Assembly (NCBI RefSeq): GCF_003323745.1
Contig: NZ_QOIL01000004.1
Location: 124,001 to 188,000, forward strand
Source of the DNA: Sphaerisporangium album
GTDB lineage: Bacteria; Actinomycetota; Actinomycetes; Streptosporangiales; Streptosporangiaceae
Direction: 5' to 3'
DNA length: 64,000 nucleotides
The position numbers were made by a program, and so were the translations under genes. Positions 8,501-15,800 of this stretch are shown here, piece after piece. Below the pieces are notes generated by a model. It saw only the letters and a program-made list of their open reading frames with translations, ran no database searches and was not told the origin of the DNA. The stretch's first letter is position 1. Each line of letters opens with the position of its first letter.

Positions 8501-9147
8501 TCCATACCGGTCAGAGGATCCTGGTCGGCGTACCAGCCGAGGACCTCGTACGCCACGCCGGCGGGCGGCGGTCCGTCGAAGGCCGGATCATGGAAGCCGA
8601 ACACGCTGTGACAGTTCGGATAGAACGCCGCGAACGTCGGCTCCCCGTAGCCGACAGCCGAGAGCAGGGGGAGATGTTCCCCTGGCAGGTCCGCCCGCCA
8701 GGCGCCACGGGGGAGCGTCCGCCCAAGCCGCCGGAACGGCACCGGGCGATCCACCGGGTACGTGACACCCTTTCCTTGCTCGTCGAGGAAGTCGCTCTCG
8801 ACGACCCACTCCGCCTCGACCCTCCCCGCCCGGCTCCGCGTCACCAGCCAGCGGTTGGGCACGGCCCGTACCTGGGTCTTCCCGTCCTTGTCCTGGACGA
8901 GACGGGTCAGCCCGTCCGGCAGGGCCCAGTGCAAATGGACGCCGGGCTTCAACCGGAAATTCGTATCCTGAAACGGCGTAGACAGTATTTGCTCGGATAA
9001 ATACGGCGAATCGGACTGGCAGTCGTTCCCCGAAACCGGATCAACATACGGCAACCGACTGAAGTCCGCCGTCGCCTCCACCGCGTCCACCTGCGCACTC
9101 AGACAGAGCGCATCCACCTTGACCGGTACAACCAGAACCTGGACCAC
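5590..9147 (-). CDS. Very large uncharacterised protein (1185 aa), first gene of the unknown operon
   Basis: GTG start at 9147, with a GGGGGAG about 11 nt upstream. No signal peptide, TM segment, ATPase or protease motif. Near the N terminus it has the phrase LKPGVHLHWALPDGLTR and then WLVTR, both ordered and hydrophobic. Residues about 380-416 are predicted coiled coil (AQEAYDREQQRLLSAREQL). A 25-30 residue Asp/Gly/Ala linker lies near 1015-1045 and is made of repeats of the type DGxxDGAxDG. The rest looks like mixed alpha/beta or beta sandwich. I recognise no family of known function. Its first position, its size and the ATGA coupling to the 61-aa gene suggest the core component of the system. 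Upstream DNA at 9207-9245 is AT-rich for this genome and probably holds the promoter, but I see no clear boxes. Confidence 0.85.
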   Translation of the reverse strand: MVQVLVVPVKVDALCLSAQVDAVEATADFSRLPYVDPVSGNDCQSDSPYLSEQILSTPFQDTNFRLKPGVHLHWALPDGLTRLVQDKDGKTQVRAVPNRWLVTRSRAGRVEAEWVVESDFLDEQGKGVTYPVDRPVPFRRLGRTLPRGAWRADLPGEHLPLLSAVGYGEPTFAAFYPNCHSVFGFHDPAFDGPPPAGVAYEVLGWYADQDPLTGMEDAKWREKLGADLGWAAPKAATKTAPQTAPVAQGTAEDGPKPERMVCYARIVFQPAPGPVSPLSPDAESGVWVGTTATEALAGHLGASLPGLAADQGPDEVENLLEALSFADELESKPLDVGARLAEARHAGTFRGVPSGVLWTIRRDDGEATAEQRQLREALRLDHGIGDLLNALNTAQEAYDREQQRLLSAREQLFADWYKYQLCVYPYETSRDTYPDPDEVRHFLERRMENLADLTARTGTYPGGAPDTLAWTLESAETALKGALDDFNAKKAAPVKAAFVADRVGAPQYYLPSEPVVLLTGRAATPGDRYGRDGEGHPGGLLPCATVPVADPADLTELRARASGTGLGADTWTRQPWHPVLLQWEVEFFPAGLGDNLDTADRNYDRTYITGNYAFQGDEPELKPLRDVPGKAANVYTGSTVLSASARPVLSARVLRYLAGTIVVPYTKATTGTAVEPEEFLREPETVLAWYEAHGDDRRLRTLVAIYRHLSANEDANLSQVLGGFNDALLMRRLTRQLPIADPLGFPDYQAFASRVAKAVGDDTRHAPFPLSDFNPIRAGALRVLRLRIVGSFGIPFDVDVERISTTTQLRVRGHPDWVAMPPRLSQPARLAFRWLDSDHDLREMNDVPVTSPICGWIVPDDLDDGLAVHDAEGRALGVLAAVPDPADPALARWRPAPGGTTGTIGQIGNDHLRDVARRLARMGPDRLATLLSDLDGLLAGVEPEDYEQGPLFGVALAVVRAEIDLQLMGLPAIHQDWNVFRQDMRRSSRESNDFPLVRFPVRIGDRLRLNDGLIGFWTEDGAEDGTPDGALDGTAGGAKDDAEDGSELRLVSGDPQLELALDLPPRRLTMLVDPRAPVHLTSGILPCKALRIPPDHYRAVLADLRPSFFAAPMLTDADRPGALPVPAEPGRSWTWRQLTPAGWTAVPVTEARPDSAFPARPTLREGWLTLDPAPTPAPSAAPEPE

Positions 9148-9363
9148 GAATCACCGCACTCCCCCCATTCCACCGCCCCCGCGAGGATAGCCCTCCGCCG
9201 GCCACTCGCCTAGCAAACATCAACAAACCGAATAAATCCCCACTGACCTAATGTGGGCAAAGAATCCCCTCCCAGCCCCCTTGCGCACAGTGGGCCCCGG
9301 TGCGCGGGGGAGACGGAACGCGGTGAATTCGGCGAGGCAGCGCATTCGGCCTTACCGCCGAAG

Positions 9364-9393
9364 GCAGCGGCACCGGGATCCCGATGCCGCTGC
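9364..9393 (-). terminator. GC-rich hairpin downstream of the secreted-protein gene
   Basis: Arms GCAGCGGCA (9364-9372) and TGCCGCTGC (9385-9393) pair perfectly around a 12-nt centre that is itself nearly palindromic. On the minus strand it starts about 40 nt after the stop at 9433. There is no T-run, as usual for actinomycete terminators. Confidence 0.55.
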
Positions 9394-9432
9394 GCGAGCC
9401 GGCGCCGCAGCGGCGCGGCGCGGCCGGCCCGG

Positions 9433-9921
9433 TCAGGGCTGGCCGACGAAGTTGACCGTTACCGTGGCCGGGTGGGCGGTGGGGCTTGAGGGCGTGGGCA
9501 GGAATTCCACCACGCCGCTGCCGTAACAGGGCAGGGTGAGCGTGGTGGGGATCTCGGCGGCCACCCCGTAGTAGCGCAGGACGATCGGCGGCGTGGCGCT
9601 GGACGCGTTCCTGAACGCGACGCCGATCGCCGTGGCCGCGCTGCCGGTGTACCCGACGCCGCTGGTCGAACTCGAGGGTGCGGGGCGGACTCCGGCCGTC
9701 TGCCCGGCCATGGGATGCCCGGTCTGGCCGGGGCGGACGGGGCCGAAACAGGCCATCCTGATGATCGCACTGGTCGACTGCCCGTTCACCAGGCCGGAGA
9801 AGTACTGGTTCGGGCCGATCGGCGCGGGGTCGACCACGTCGGCGAAGGCGGGCGCCGACGCGCCGGCCAGCACGACGGCAGCCGCCAGGGGGAGGAGCCG
9901 GGCTGAAAGCTTCCAGGACAC
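9433..9921 (-). CDS. Small secreted protein, family unknown
   Basis: 162 aa. The GTG at 9921 is chosen because a GGAGG lies 4 nt upstream and the protein then begins with a classic Sec signal peptide (SWKLSARLLPLAAAVVLAG, cleavage after PAFA). An upstream in-frame ATG at 9996 would bury the signal. The mature part has two Cys (in ACFGP and LPCYG) that could form one disulfide, and it is rich in Thr, Pro and beta strands, ending in VNFVGQP. This layout is common among small secreted Streptosporangiales proteins of unknown role. Promoter and terminator are both visible, so it is probably monocistronic. Confidence 0.78.
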   Translation of the reverse strand: MSWKLSARLLPLAAAVVLAGASAPAFADVVDPAPIGPNQYFSGLVNGQSTSAIIRMACFGPVRPGQTGHPMAGQTAGVRPAPSSSTSGVGYTGSAATAIGVAFRNASSATPPIVLRYYGVAAEIPTTLTLPCYGSGVVEFLPTPSSPTAHPATVTVNFVGQP

Positions 9922-9977
9922 AATGCCTCCGTTGGGGGGGACGGAAGGGGCGGACGCGACAGGACATCGCACATCGG

Positions 9978-10006
9978 ACGATAAATTTCCCGACACACCC
10001 GGTCAA
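9978..10006 (-). promoter_or_regulatory. Housekeeping-type promoter for the secreted-protein gene
   Basis: On the minus strand TTGACC (10006-10001) and TATCGT (9983-9978) are separated by exactly 17 nt. The start codon is about 57 nt further on. This is one of the clearest sigma-70-like promoters in the window. Confidence 0.6.
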
Positions 10007-10087
10007 CGCTCGTCTGGTACAGCCGCCCTCGCTTGGAATGTCCGAAACGGAAGTCCGGGTCGCCACCAGTCCCCGCGCACGCATGTA

Positions 10088-10105
10088 CGAAGCCCTCCGG
10101 CTTCG
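10088..10105. other. Short hairpin in the 377-nt divergent gap
   Basis: CGAAGCC and GGCTTCG pair around a 4-nt loop. The gap 9922-10298 otherwise holds the minus-strand promoter above and no convincing gene. An 78-codon frame at 10038-10274 has no recognisable features. I see no clear boxes for the desaturase gene. Confidence 0.4.
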
Positions 10106-10298
10106 CCAGAGACTCGTTCCCTTGAGAGGATCGAGTCAGGGCAGCGAAGTCCCCCTATCCGGCTGTCGTCGCGCGGACCAAGCTCTGGCTGTGCGGTGCG
10201 TTCATGTGCTGACCCACCACGGTTCGTCGGACAGGGCAGTGCCGTACGCTCCGGAGGGCTACAGTCTGCCGTAACCGCTGCGGAGCAAAGGTGGCGTT

Positions 10299-11270
10299 AT
10301 GGCCGATGTTGTTGCCCAGCCAATGTCGACAGAGGGGACCGCGCCCGGTCCGAAACCTTTCGTCGACGGCAAGCGTCCGCTCCCGGCACACATGGCGGTC
10401 TACGCCTTCGTCGTGGTGCCGCTGCTGGCAGTACTGGCGGCCGTGCCGGTCGCCTGGGGGTGGGGACTCGGCTGGGTCGACGTCGTCCTCGCCGCGTTCT
10501 TCTACACGGTGACGTGCCTTGGCGTGACGGTCGGCTTCCACCGCTACTTCACCCATGGCGCCTTCAAGTCCCGCCGCGGCCTGCGGGTCGCGCTGGCGGT
10601 GGTCGGCAGCATGGCGGTGCAGGGCCCGATCCTGCACTGGGTCGCCGACCACCGCCGCCACCACGCCTTCGCCGACAAGGAGGGTGACCCGCACTCACCA
10701 TGGCTGTTCGGCACCTCCCCGGCGGCGTTGGCCCGTGGCTTCTGGCACGCCCACCTGGGCTGGGTACTCGACCGTGACCTGACCAACCAGCAGCGGTTCA
10801 TCCCCGACCTGCTGAGCGATCGGGACATTCGCCTGGTCCACCGGCTGTTCGGTCCGTTGACCATCGCCACGATGCTCCTGCCGGCCCTCCTCGGTGGCCT
10901 GATCACCTGGACGTGGTGGGGGGCGGTGACCGCCTGCTTCTGGGCCGGTTTGGTGAGAATCGCCTTGCTGCACCACGTCACCTGGTCGGTCAACTCGATC
11001 TGCCACATGATCGGCGACCGGCCGTTCACCACGCGTGACAAGTCGGCGAACTTCTGGCCACTGGCGATCCTGAGTATGGGCGAGTCCTGGCACAACCTGC
11101 ACCACGCCGACCCGACGTGCGCCCGGCATGGTGTACGGCCCGGCCAGATCGACATTTCGGCCCGGCTCATCAGGATCTTCGAGAAGCTCGGTCTCGTCCA
11201 CGACGTGCGGTGGCCGACGCCGGCCCGGCTCGCCCGCCTCGCGCGCGTCGAGCGAGCGCCAGGTTCGTAA
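10299..11270 (+). CDS. Membrane fatty-acid (acyl-CoA/acyl-lipid) delta-9 desaturase
   Basis: 323 aa; di-iron integral-membrane desaturase introducing a cis double bond into C16/C18 acyl chains. Three histidine boxes are intact: HRYFTH (81-86), HRRHH (118-122) and HNLHH (265-269). Hydrophobic stretches at about 33-58, 62-80, 185-205 and 207-228 give the usual four-helix fold. The length fits the bacterial DesC/DesA3 group. ATG start after AAAGGTGG. It appears to stand alone, with no ferredoxin reductase gene beside it, so electrons must come from elsewhere. Role: membrane-fluidity adjustment (family knowledge). Whether the substrate is CoA-, ACP- or lipid-bound cannot be seen. Confidence 0.93.
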   Translation: MADVVAQPMSTEGTAPGPKPFVDGKRPLPAHMAVYAFVVVPLLAVLAAVPVAWGWGLGWVDVVLAAFFYTVTCLGVTVGFHRYFTHGAFKSRRGLRVALAVVGSMAVQGPILHWVADHRRHHAFADKEGDPHSPWLFGTSPAALARGFWHAHLGWVLDRDLTNQQRFIPDLLSDRDIRLVHRLFGPLTIATMLLPALLGGLITWTWWGAVTACFWAGLVRIALLHHVTWSVNSICHMIGDRPFTTRDKSANFWPLAILSMGESWHNLHHADPTCARHGVRPGQIDISARLIRIFEKLGLVHDVRWPTPARLARLARVERAPGS

Positions 11271-11416
11271 CCAGATATCGATCCTCAGGGCCGGCCGGCC
11301 TCAGGCGGCGGTGACGAAGCCACAGTGGTGTTCCTGGCCGTCAACGATGCGCTCGGCGACGTCGGCCCGAAGGCGGCGAAATCCGTGACGAGCGGCGGAC
11401 CCGGTCAAGTGCTCGT

Positions 11417-11446
11417 TCAGGGGAGACGGGGACGCCGTCCCCCTGA
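11417..11446 (+). terminator. Hairpin before the His-containing membrane-protein gene
   Basis: TCAGGGG (11417-11423) pairs with CCCCTGA (11440-11446), and an inner ACGG/CCGT extends the stem. It may terminate the desaturase transcript or sit in the leader of the next gene. The flanking 11271-11416 shows no gene. Confidence 0.4.
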
Positions 11447-11466
11447 GACGTTCGGGCACCTTGAGG

Positions 11467-12072
11467 ATGGACGAGTTGTGGGCGTTCTGGGACGATTGCG
11501 CCGTGTATGTCGGCCAGTCGTCATTGCGTGCTTTGCGTGCTGCGGTGTTCGCGGCAGCATGCGTGCTGGTCTCGGCCGCTCTACACGTGCTGGCGGGAGG
11601 CGCCCTCCTGCGCGCGGAAGCCCTGGCCGCCGCGTTGATGCTGACCTGGCTGGGCGCGTTCCTGCTCGCCCGCCGTCAGCGTGGGATGGATGTCCTGCTG
11701 GGAGCCTGCTTCGCCGCGCAGTACGGCATGCACCATGTGTTCACCGCCGGCGCCGCGCCGGCCACGTCGTCACCGTGGACGCATGACCACGGCAGTGGGC
11801 TGGGAATGCTGCTGATCCATGCCGTGACAGGGGTCCTCTCCGCCTGGGCGCTGGAACGCGGCGAGTCGGCCCTGGCCCTGATCGTGCACCTCGCCGTCAC
11901 GCCGGTGCGCGGACTGCGGGCCATGTGGCGCATCCTCGTGGGTTCGCCGGTCGAGATCGTTCCTCCCGCTCCCGGCCCCATGGGGCACCGTCCCCTCCCG
12001 CCCCCTCGTCGCTCCGACTTCGTCGTGGTGGTCGCCCGGCGCGGTCCACCGGTAGTCGTCTCCGTTCTCTGA
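11467..12072 (+). CDS. Multi-pass membrane protein with a His-containing loop, unknown family
   Basis: 201 aa from the ATG at 11467; a GTG at 11503 is an alternative start (the protein would begin at the V of VYVGQSS), and neither has a strong ribosome site. Four hydrophobic segments occupy about residues 22-48, 52-70, 75-95 and 110-130. The loop between the third and fourth has HH (in GMHHVFTAG) and HDHG (in WTHDHGSG), which could bind metal. The C-terminal 45 residues are Pro/Arg-rich and probably cytoplasmic. It lies 153 nt upstream of a PepSY-TM gene on the same strand. Metal homeostasis is a guess from these histidines and the neighbour. Confidence 0.7.
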   Translation: MDELWAFWDDCAVYVGQSSLRALRAAVFAAACVLVSAALHVLAGGALLRAEALAAALMLTWLGAFLLARRQRGMDVLLGACFAAQYGMHHVFTAGAAPATSSPWTHDHGSGLGMLLIHAVTGVLSAWALERGESALALIVHLAVTPVRGLRAMWRILVGSPVEIVPPAPGPMGHRPLPPPRRSDFVVVVARRGPPVVVSVL

Positions 12073-12199
12073 TACGGGCGGTAGCCCGCTTGGGGCACCG
12101 GCTTGCCATGCCGTGCGCCCTGTTTCCGGCCTGAGCCGCGTGAGCGCGGTTCGCGGCCGAACCCCCTCGCCGACGTGACGCGTACCCGTTGGTGTGCGC

Positions 12200-12212
12200 G
12201 TTCACTGTGAAC
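12200..12212. promoter_or_regulatory. 13-nt perfect palindrome just upstream of the PepSY gene
   Basis: GTTCACTGTGAAC is a perfect dyad centred on T12206. It ends 13 nt before the ATG at 12226 and touches the Shine-Dalgarno GGAGAA, so a bound repressor would block initiation. The regulator is not identifiable. Confidence 0.5.
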
Positions 12213-12225
12213 GGAGAACCCCCCG

Positions 12226-13614
12226 ATGACCTCTACCGCTGACGTTCACCGTGCAGCCGACCCGGCCCCAGACCCCCACCCCAGACGCGCGACCTGGTCC
12301 GCGCTGCGCCCACTGGTGCTGCGCCTGCACTTCTACGCCGGAATCCTCATCGCCCCCTTCCTGCTCGTCGCCGCGACCACGGGCCTGCTGTACGCCGCGT
12401 CCTTCCAGATCGAGCGGATCGTCTACCAGCACGAACTGACCGCGTCCGTGGGCCAGACCCGCGTGCCCCTGAGCGAACAGGTCGCCGCGGCCCGCCAGGC
12501 ACATCCCGAAGGGACGATCACCGCCGTACGGCCCGGCGACGATCCCGGCCAGACCACCGCGGTGCTGCTCAATTTGCCGGGCCTGGCCGAGAGCACCCAG
12601 CTGGCCGTCTTCGTCGATCCCTACACGGGTAAGGTGCGCGGCGCGCTGGAAAGCTACGGCAGCTCTGGAGCGCTGCCCGTGCGCGCCTGGCTGTCCAGCC
12701 TGCACCGCACCCTGCACCTGGGCGAGCCGGGGCGGCTCTACAGCGAGCTGGCCGCCAGCTGGCTGTGGGTCGTCGCCCTCGGCGGGCTGGCGCTGTGGCT
12801 GAGCCGGCGCCGCCGCAACGGCCGCCGTCTGCGCGGCCTGCTCGCTCCCGACCGCGCCGCCGGAGGACTGCGCACCACGCTGTCCTGGCACGGCTCGGTG
12901 GGCCTGTGGGCGGTGCTGGGCCTGCTGTTCCTGTCCGCCACCGGCTTGACCTGGTCCAAGTACGCCGGTGCGAACGTCGACGAGCTGCGCTCCACTCTCG
13001 GCTGGACCACCCCGTCGATCAGCACCTCTGCCGGTGATCACTCCTCGCATGGCGCGACGGGCCATCAGGCCGGCGCCGCCTCGAATGTGGGGGTGGACCA
13101 GGTCGTGCAGGCGGCGGCCGGCAAGGGACTGTCCGGCCCGTTGGAGATCGTCTGGCCGGGCGAAGCCGGAAGCCCCTACCTCGTCAAGGAGATCGACAAG
13201 ACCGCGCCCACGCGCTTGGATCAGGTGGCGGTCGACCCGGCAACCGGGCAGGTGGTGGCCGAGTTGCGGTTCGCCGACCATCCACTGGCCGCCAAGCTCA
13301 CCCGGTGGGGCATCGACGGGCACATGGGCTTGCTGTTCGGCCTGGCGAACCAGATCGTCGTGGCCGCGCTGGCCGTGGCGGTCATCACGCTGATCGTCCT
13401 GGGCTACCGAATGTGGTGGCGCCGCCGCCCGACCCGCGGCTTCGGCAGGCCTTACCCCCGCGGCGCCTGGCGGGGGGTGCACTGGGGCCTCCTGGTGTCA
13501 CTGGCCTTCCTCGCCATCGCGGTGGGCTACTTCCTGCCTCTGATGGGGATCTCCCTGGCCGCGTTCCTGGTGATCGACTGCCTACTCGGGCTCCGCTCCA
13601 AGATGGCCGGCTAG
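12226..13614 (+). CDS. PepSY-TM family membrane protein
   Basis: 462 aa. After a 30-residue basic N terminus come a TM segment (about 37-62, FYAGILIAPFLLVAATTGLL), a PepSY-like extracytoplasmic domain, TM segments at about 180-198, 220-245, 370-395 and 425-455, and a second soluble part between about 250 and 365 containing GDHSSHGATGH, a His-rich loop. The motif W-(x)-LH-R-T-L-H-L-G (SSLHRTLHLGEPG) is typical of PepSY-TM proteins, which sit near iron-siderophore reductases and copper genes. GGAGAA precedes the ATG. Function inferred: metal or reductant handling at the membrane, working with the adjacent His-containing protein. Confidence 0.87.
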   Translation: MTSTADVHRAADPAPDPHPRRATWSALRPLVLRLHFYAGILIAPFLLVAATTGLLYAASFQIERIVYQHELTASVGQTRVPLSEQVAAARQAHPEGTITAVRPGDDPGQTTAVLLNLPGLAESTQLAVFVDPYTGKVRGALESYGSSGALPVRAWLSSLHRTLHLGEPGRLYSELAASWLWVVALGGLALWLSRRRRNGRRLRGLLAPDRAAGGLRTTLSWHGSVGLWAVLGLLFLSATGLTWSKYAGANVDELRSTLGWTTPSISTSAGDHSSHGATGHQAGAASNVGVDQVVQAAAGKGLSGPLEIVWPGEAGSPYLVKEIDKTAPTRLDQVAVDPATGQVVAELRFADHPLAAKLTRWGIDGHMGLLFGLANQIVVAALAVAVITLIVLGYRMWWRRRPTRGFGRPYPRGAWRGVHWGLLVSLAFLAIAVGYFLPLMGISLAAFLVIDCLLGLRSKMAG

Positions 13615-13633
13615 GCCCCGCCCCGGTCACGTA

Positions 13634-13676
13634 GTCGTCAGGCGGCCGGTCGATGAGCTGCCGGCCGCCTGACGAC
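13634..13676 (+). terminator. Strong 16-bp perfect hairpin after the PepSY gene
   Basis: GTCGTCAGGCGGCCGG (13634-13649) and its exact complement (13661-13676) flank an 11-nt loop, starting 20 nt after the stop codon. There is no T-run. The remainder of the gap up to 13925 holds no gene; its last 50 nt are AT-rich and probably carry the promoter of the next gene. Confidence 0.75.
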
Positions 13677-13925
13677 GACGCGGAGGTCGCGAACCACGGC
13701 GACGCGACGCGGGCCGCGGGCCGGGGGAGGGGTCGGGCTGCGGCTGGGTGTGGCCGGGACCGACGTGCGACGCATGCGCACGGCTTGGTGGACACGCATG
13801 AGAAGCGACTTGTTCGACCACTGTTCGCCTTCCCGCCGGAGACGCTTCGTCTCAGTAGTCCCGGGGGCCTCTAGCTTCTCATAAGCACCCATATTTGATC
13901 ATATGCAAATAAACAGGAGCAACAC

Positions 13926-15503
13926 GTGCCCTCTTCCCGAGTCCGCACCACCGTCGTGGGCGCTGCGGCGGTGATCGCCTCGCTGGCGACCTCCGGTGTC
14001 GCGGTCGCCGACCACGGCCACGGACCGAAGTCCGACGCGACGACCGGCCCCACCACGACCGTCCCCCCGTACGTTCTGCCCGTCGGGAAGGGCGTCACCA
14101 CCTCCTCGCTCTTCACCGTGGCGGACAAGCCCGCCGGCAACGGATACCAGATGGTCGGGATTCCGGACGGCCTCGGTGGCTACCGCAGCGGCCGTGACGT
14201 GGTCCTCTACATGAACCAGGAGCTGGGAGCCACCTCCGGGATCGTGCGCGCGCACGGGCAGAAGGGCGCCTTCGTCTCCAAGCTCGTGATCGACGGCAGG
14301 ACCGGCGCTGTCAAGAGCGGATCCGACCTCATCACGTCCGTGCGTTACTGGGATTACCCGGGCGGTAAGTGGGCGGACGCTCCCGTGGCGCCCGCCGGCG
14401 CGGCCGCGGGCACGCACGCGAGTGCCTTCACCCGCTTCTGCTCCGGATACCTCGCCCCGGCCGGTCTGTTCAGCAACCGGTCCAAGGGTTACGCCGGCCG
14501 TATCTACTTCGCCAACGAGGAGAGCGGCGACGAGGGCCGCGTGTTCGGCGTGACCGATGACGGCGTCGCCACGCAGCTTCCGCGTCTGGGCCTGTTTTCC
14601 TGGGAGAACGCCCTGGCGGCGGCCAACGAGAGCGACACGACCCTCGTCGTCTCCAACGAGGATGGCGGCTCGGGCCAGCTTCGCGTCTACGCCGGGCGCA
14701 AGCAGTCCACCGGTTCCCCCGTCGAGAAGGCCGGCCTGACCAACGGCACGGTCGGCGCGGTCGACGTGGCCGGCCACGCGGTCGCCACCGACGCGGAGTT
14801 CCGCGCCGCGTACGGCAAGAACAAGCCGGTCAAGGTGACCTTCAACTCGCTCGACTGGACCGTGAACGGCGCGCAGCAGAACGCCGCGGCGGCCAAGACC
14901 GGCCTGTCCCTCAACCGGATCGAGGACGGGGCCTTCGACCCGCGCCGTCCGAGCGACTACTACTTCGTGACCACCTCGGGTGGGAACACCACGCCCTCGC
15001 CTGCCGAGCCGAGCGTTACCCGGGATGGTGGCGGGCTGTGGCGGCTGCGGTTCGCCGACATCGATCGCCCCGAGAAGGGTGGCACGCTGACCCTGCTGCT
15101 CGACGGCAGCGAGGCGCCGTACCTCAACATGCCCGACAACGTCACGATCGACGACCGCGGCAACCTGCTCATCCAGGAGGACACGGGCAACAACGCGCAC
15201 CTGGGCCGCATTCTGGCCTATCGGATCTCCGACGGTGCGCGTGGCGTGCTCGCGCAGTTCGATGCCAAGCTGTTCAGCCCGACCGCTGACCCTGCCTCCT
15301 TCCTGACGCAGGATGAGGAGTCCAGCGGCATCATCCCGGACCCGTCGGGTAAGCCGAACTCCTACCTGTTCGACGCCCAGATCCACACCGCCAAGGGCCT
15401 GCCTGCCGGCACAGGCGCGGGCACGGTCGGGGAGTACGTCGAGCGTGGCCAGCTGCTGTCGCTGACCGTGCGGTCGTGGTCCAAGGTCTACACCGAGAAG
15501 TAA
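13926..15503 (+). CDS. Secreted PhoX-like phosphatase (DUF839 family)
   Basis: 525 aa from a GTG preceded by AGGAG. Residues 1-28 are a Sec signal (VVGAAAVIASLATSGVAVA) ending before a His/Lys-rich start of the mature chain. The body has beta-propeller character: repeated Asp/Gly-rich blades such as SWENALAAANES, SNEDGGSGQL and LLIQEDTGNN with conserved Glu and Asp that in PhoX bind Ca and Fe. This group is usually annotated as alkaline phosphatase PhoX or DUF839. It lacks a twin-Arg motif in the signal, unlike classical PhoX. No PHO box is recognisable upstream, so phosphate control is not shown. It probably works at the cell surface on organophosphates (family inference). Confidence 0.8.
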   Translation: MPSSRVRTTVVGAAAVIASLATSGVAVADHGHGPKSDATTGPTTTVPPYVLPVGKGVTTSSLFTVADKPAGNGYQMVGIPDGLGGYRSGRDVVLYMNQELGATSGIVRAHGQKGAFVSKLVIDGRTGAVKSGSDLITSVRYWDYPGGKWADAPVAPAGAAAGTHASAFTRFCSGYLAPAGLFSNRSKGYAGRIYFANEESGDEGRVFGVTDDGVATQLPRLGLFSWENALAAANESDTTLVVSNEDGGSGQLRVYAGRKQSTGSPVEKAGLTNGTVGAVDVAGHAVATDAEFRAAYGKNKPVKVTFNSLDWTVNGAQQNAAAAKTGLSLNRIEDGAFDPRRPSDYYFVTTSGGNTTPSPAEPSVTRDGGGLWRLRFADIDRPEKGGTLTLLLDGSEAPYLNMPDNVTIDDRGNLLIQEDTGNNAHLGRILAYRISDGARGVLAQFDAKLFSPTADPASFLTQDEESSGIIPDPSGKPNSYLFDAQIHTAKGLPAGTGAGTVGEYVERGQLLSLTVRSWSKVYTEK

Positions 15504-15516
15504 AGATTGATCCGCG

Positions 15517-15548
15517 CGGCCCTTCCCGGCATCGCCCGGGGAGGGCCG
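15517..15548 (+). terminator. Terminator hairpin after the PhoX-like gene
   Basis: CGGCCCTTCCCGG (15517-15529) pairs along its whole length with CCGGGGAGGGCCG (15536-15548), counting one G-U pair, around a 6-nt loop, 14 nt after the stop. TT follows. Confidence 0.75.
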
Positions 15549-15706
15549 TTCCATGTGCGCCGACGCGCAGGGAAGGCCCTTGACAGGTGCCATGGGCCCT
15601 TCCTTGTCGAGGGAGAGCCCAGCCGTAGCAGCAGACGAACGAGCTCGTTGCCGAGGCCCGTCCCACTGGGTCCGCGCGTTGAGAATGGAGAGCAATATTC
15701 AAGCGT

Positions 15707-15774
15707 GAGAGCAGTGCTCTTGACTGTGAGCGGTTTTCTCGCCATGCTGGTTCTCAACTGAGAGCAGTGCTCTC
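15707..15774 (+). promoter_or_regulatory. Promoter between two identical palindromic operators
   Basis: AGAGCAGTGCTCT occurs twice as a perfect dyad, centred at 15714 and 15767 (53 nt apart, about five helical turns). Between them lie TTGACT (15720-15725), a 17-nt spacer and CATGCT (15743-15748). The first operator abuts the -35 box and the second lies just downstream of the -10 box, about 27 nt before the gene at 15801. This is a textbook layout for repression by a dimeric TetR- or GntR-type protein. Confidence 0.7.
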
Positions 15775-15800
15775 TCAATCGAGCACCTGAGGAGCCGGCG

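Noticed and set aside
61-9000. Long plus-strand open frames (61-1665, 2856-5492, 5860-9000)
   Set aside because: Mirror frames of the minus-strand operon; their products are rich in Arg, Gly, Val and Asp without hydrophobic periodicity, and they have no ribosome sites.
10038-10274. 78-codon frame upstream of the desaturase
   Set aside because: No ribosome site, no coding bias, and it overlaps the hairpin at 10088.
13626-13680. The 16-bp inverted repeat as a transposon end or attachment site
   Set aside because: It is a single hairpin right after a stop codon with no direct repeat or transposase near; a terminator explains it.
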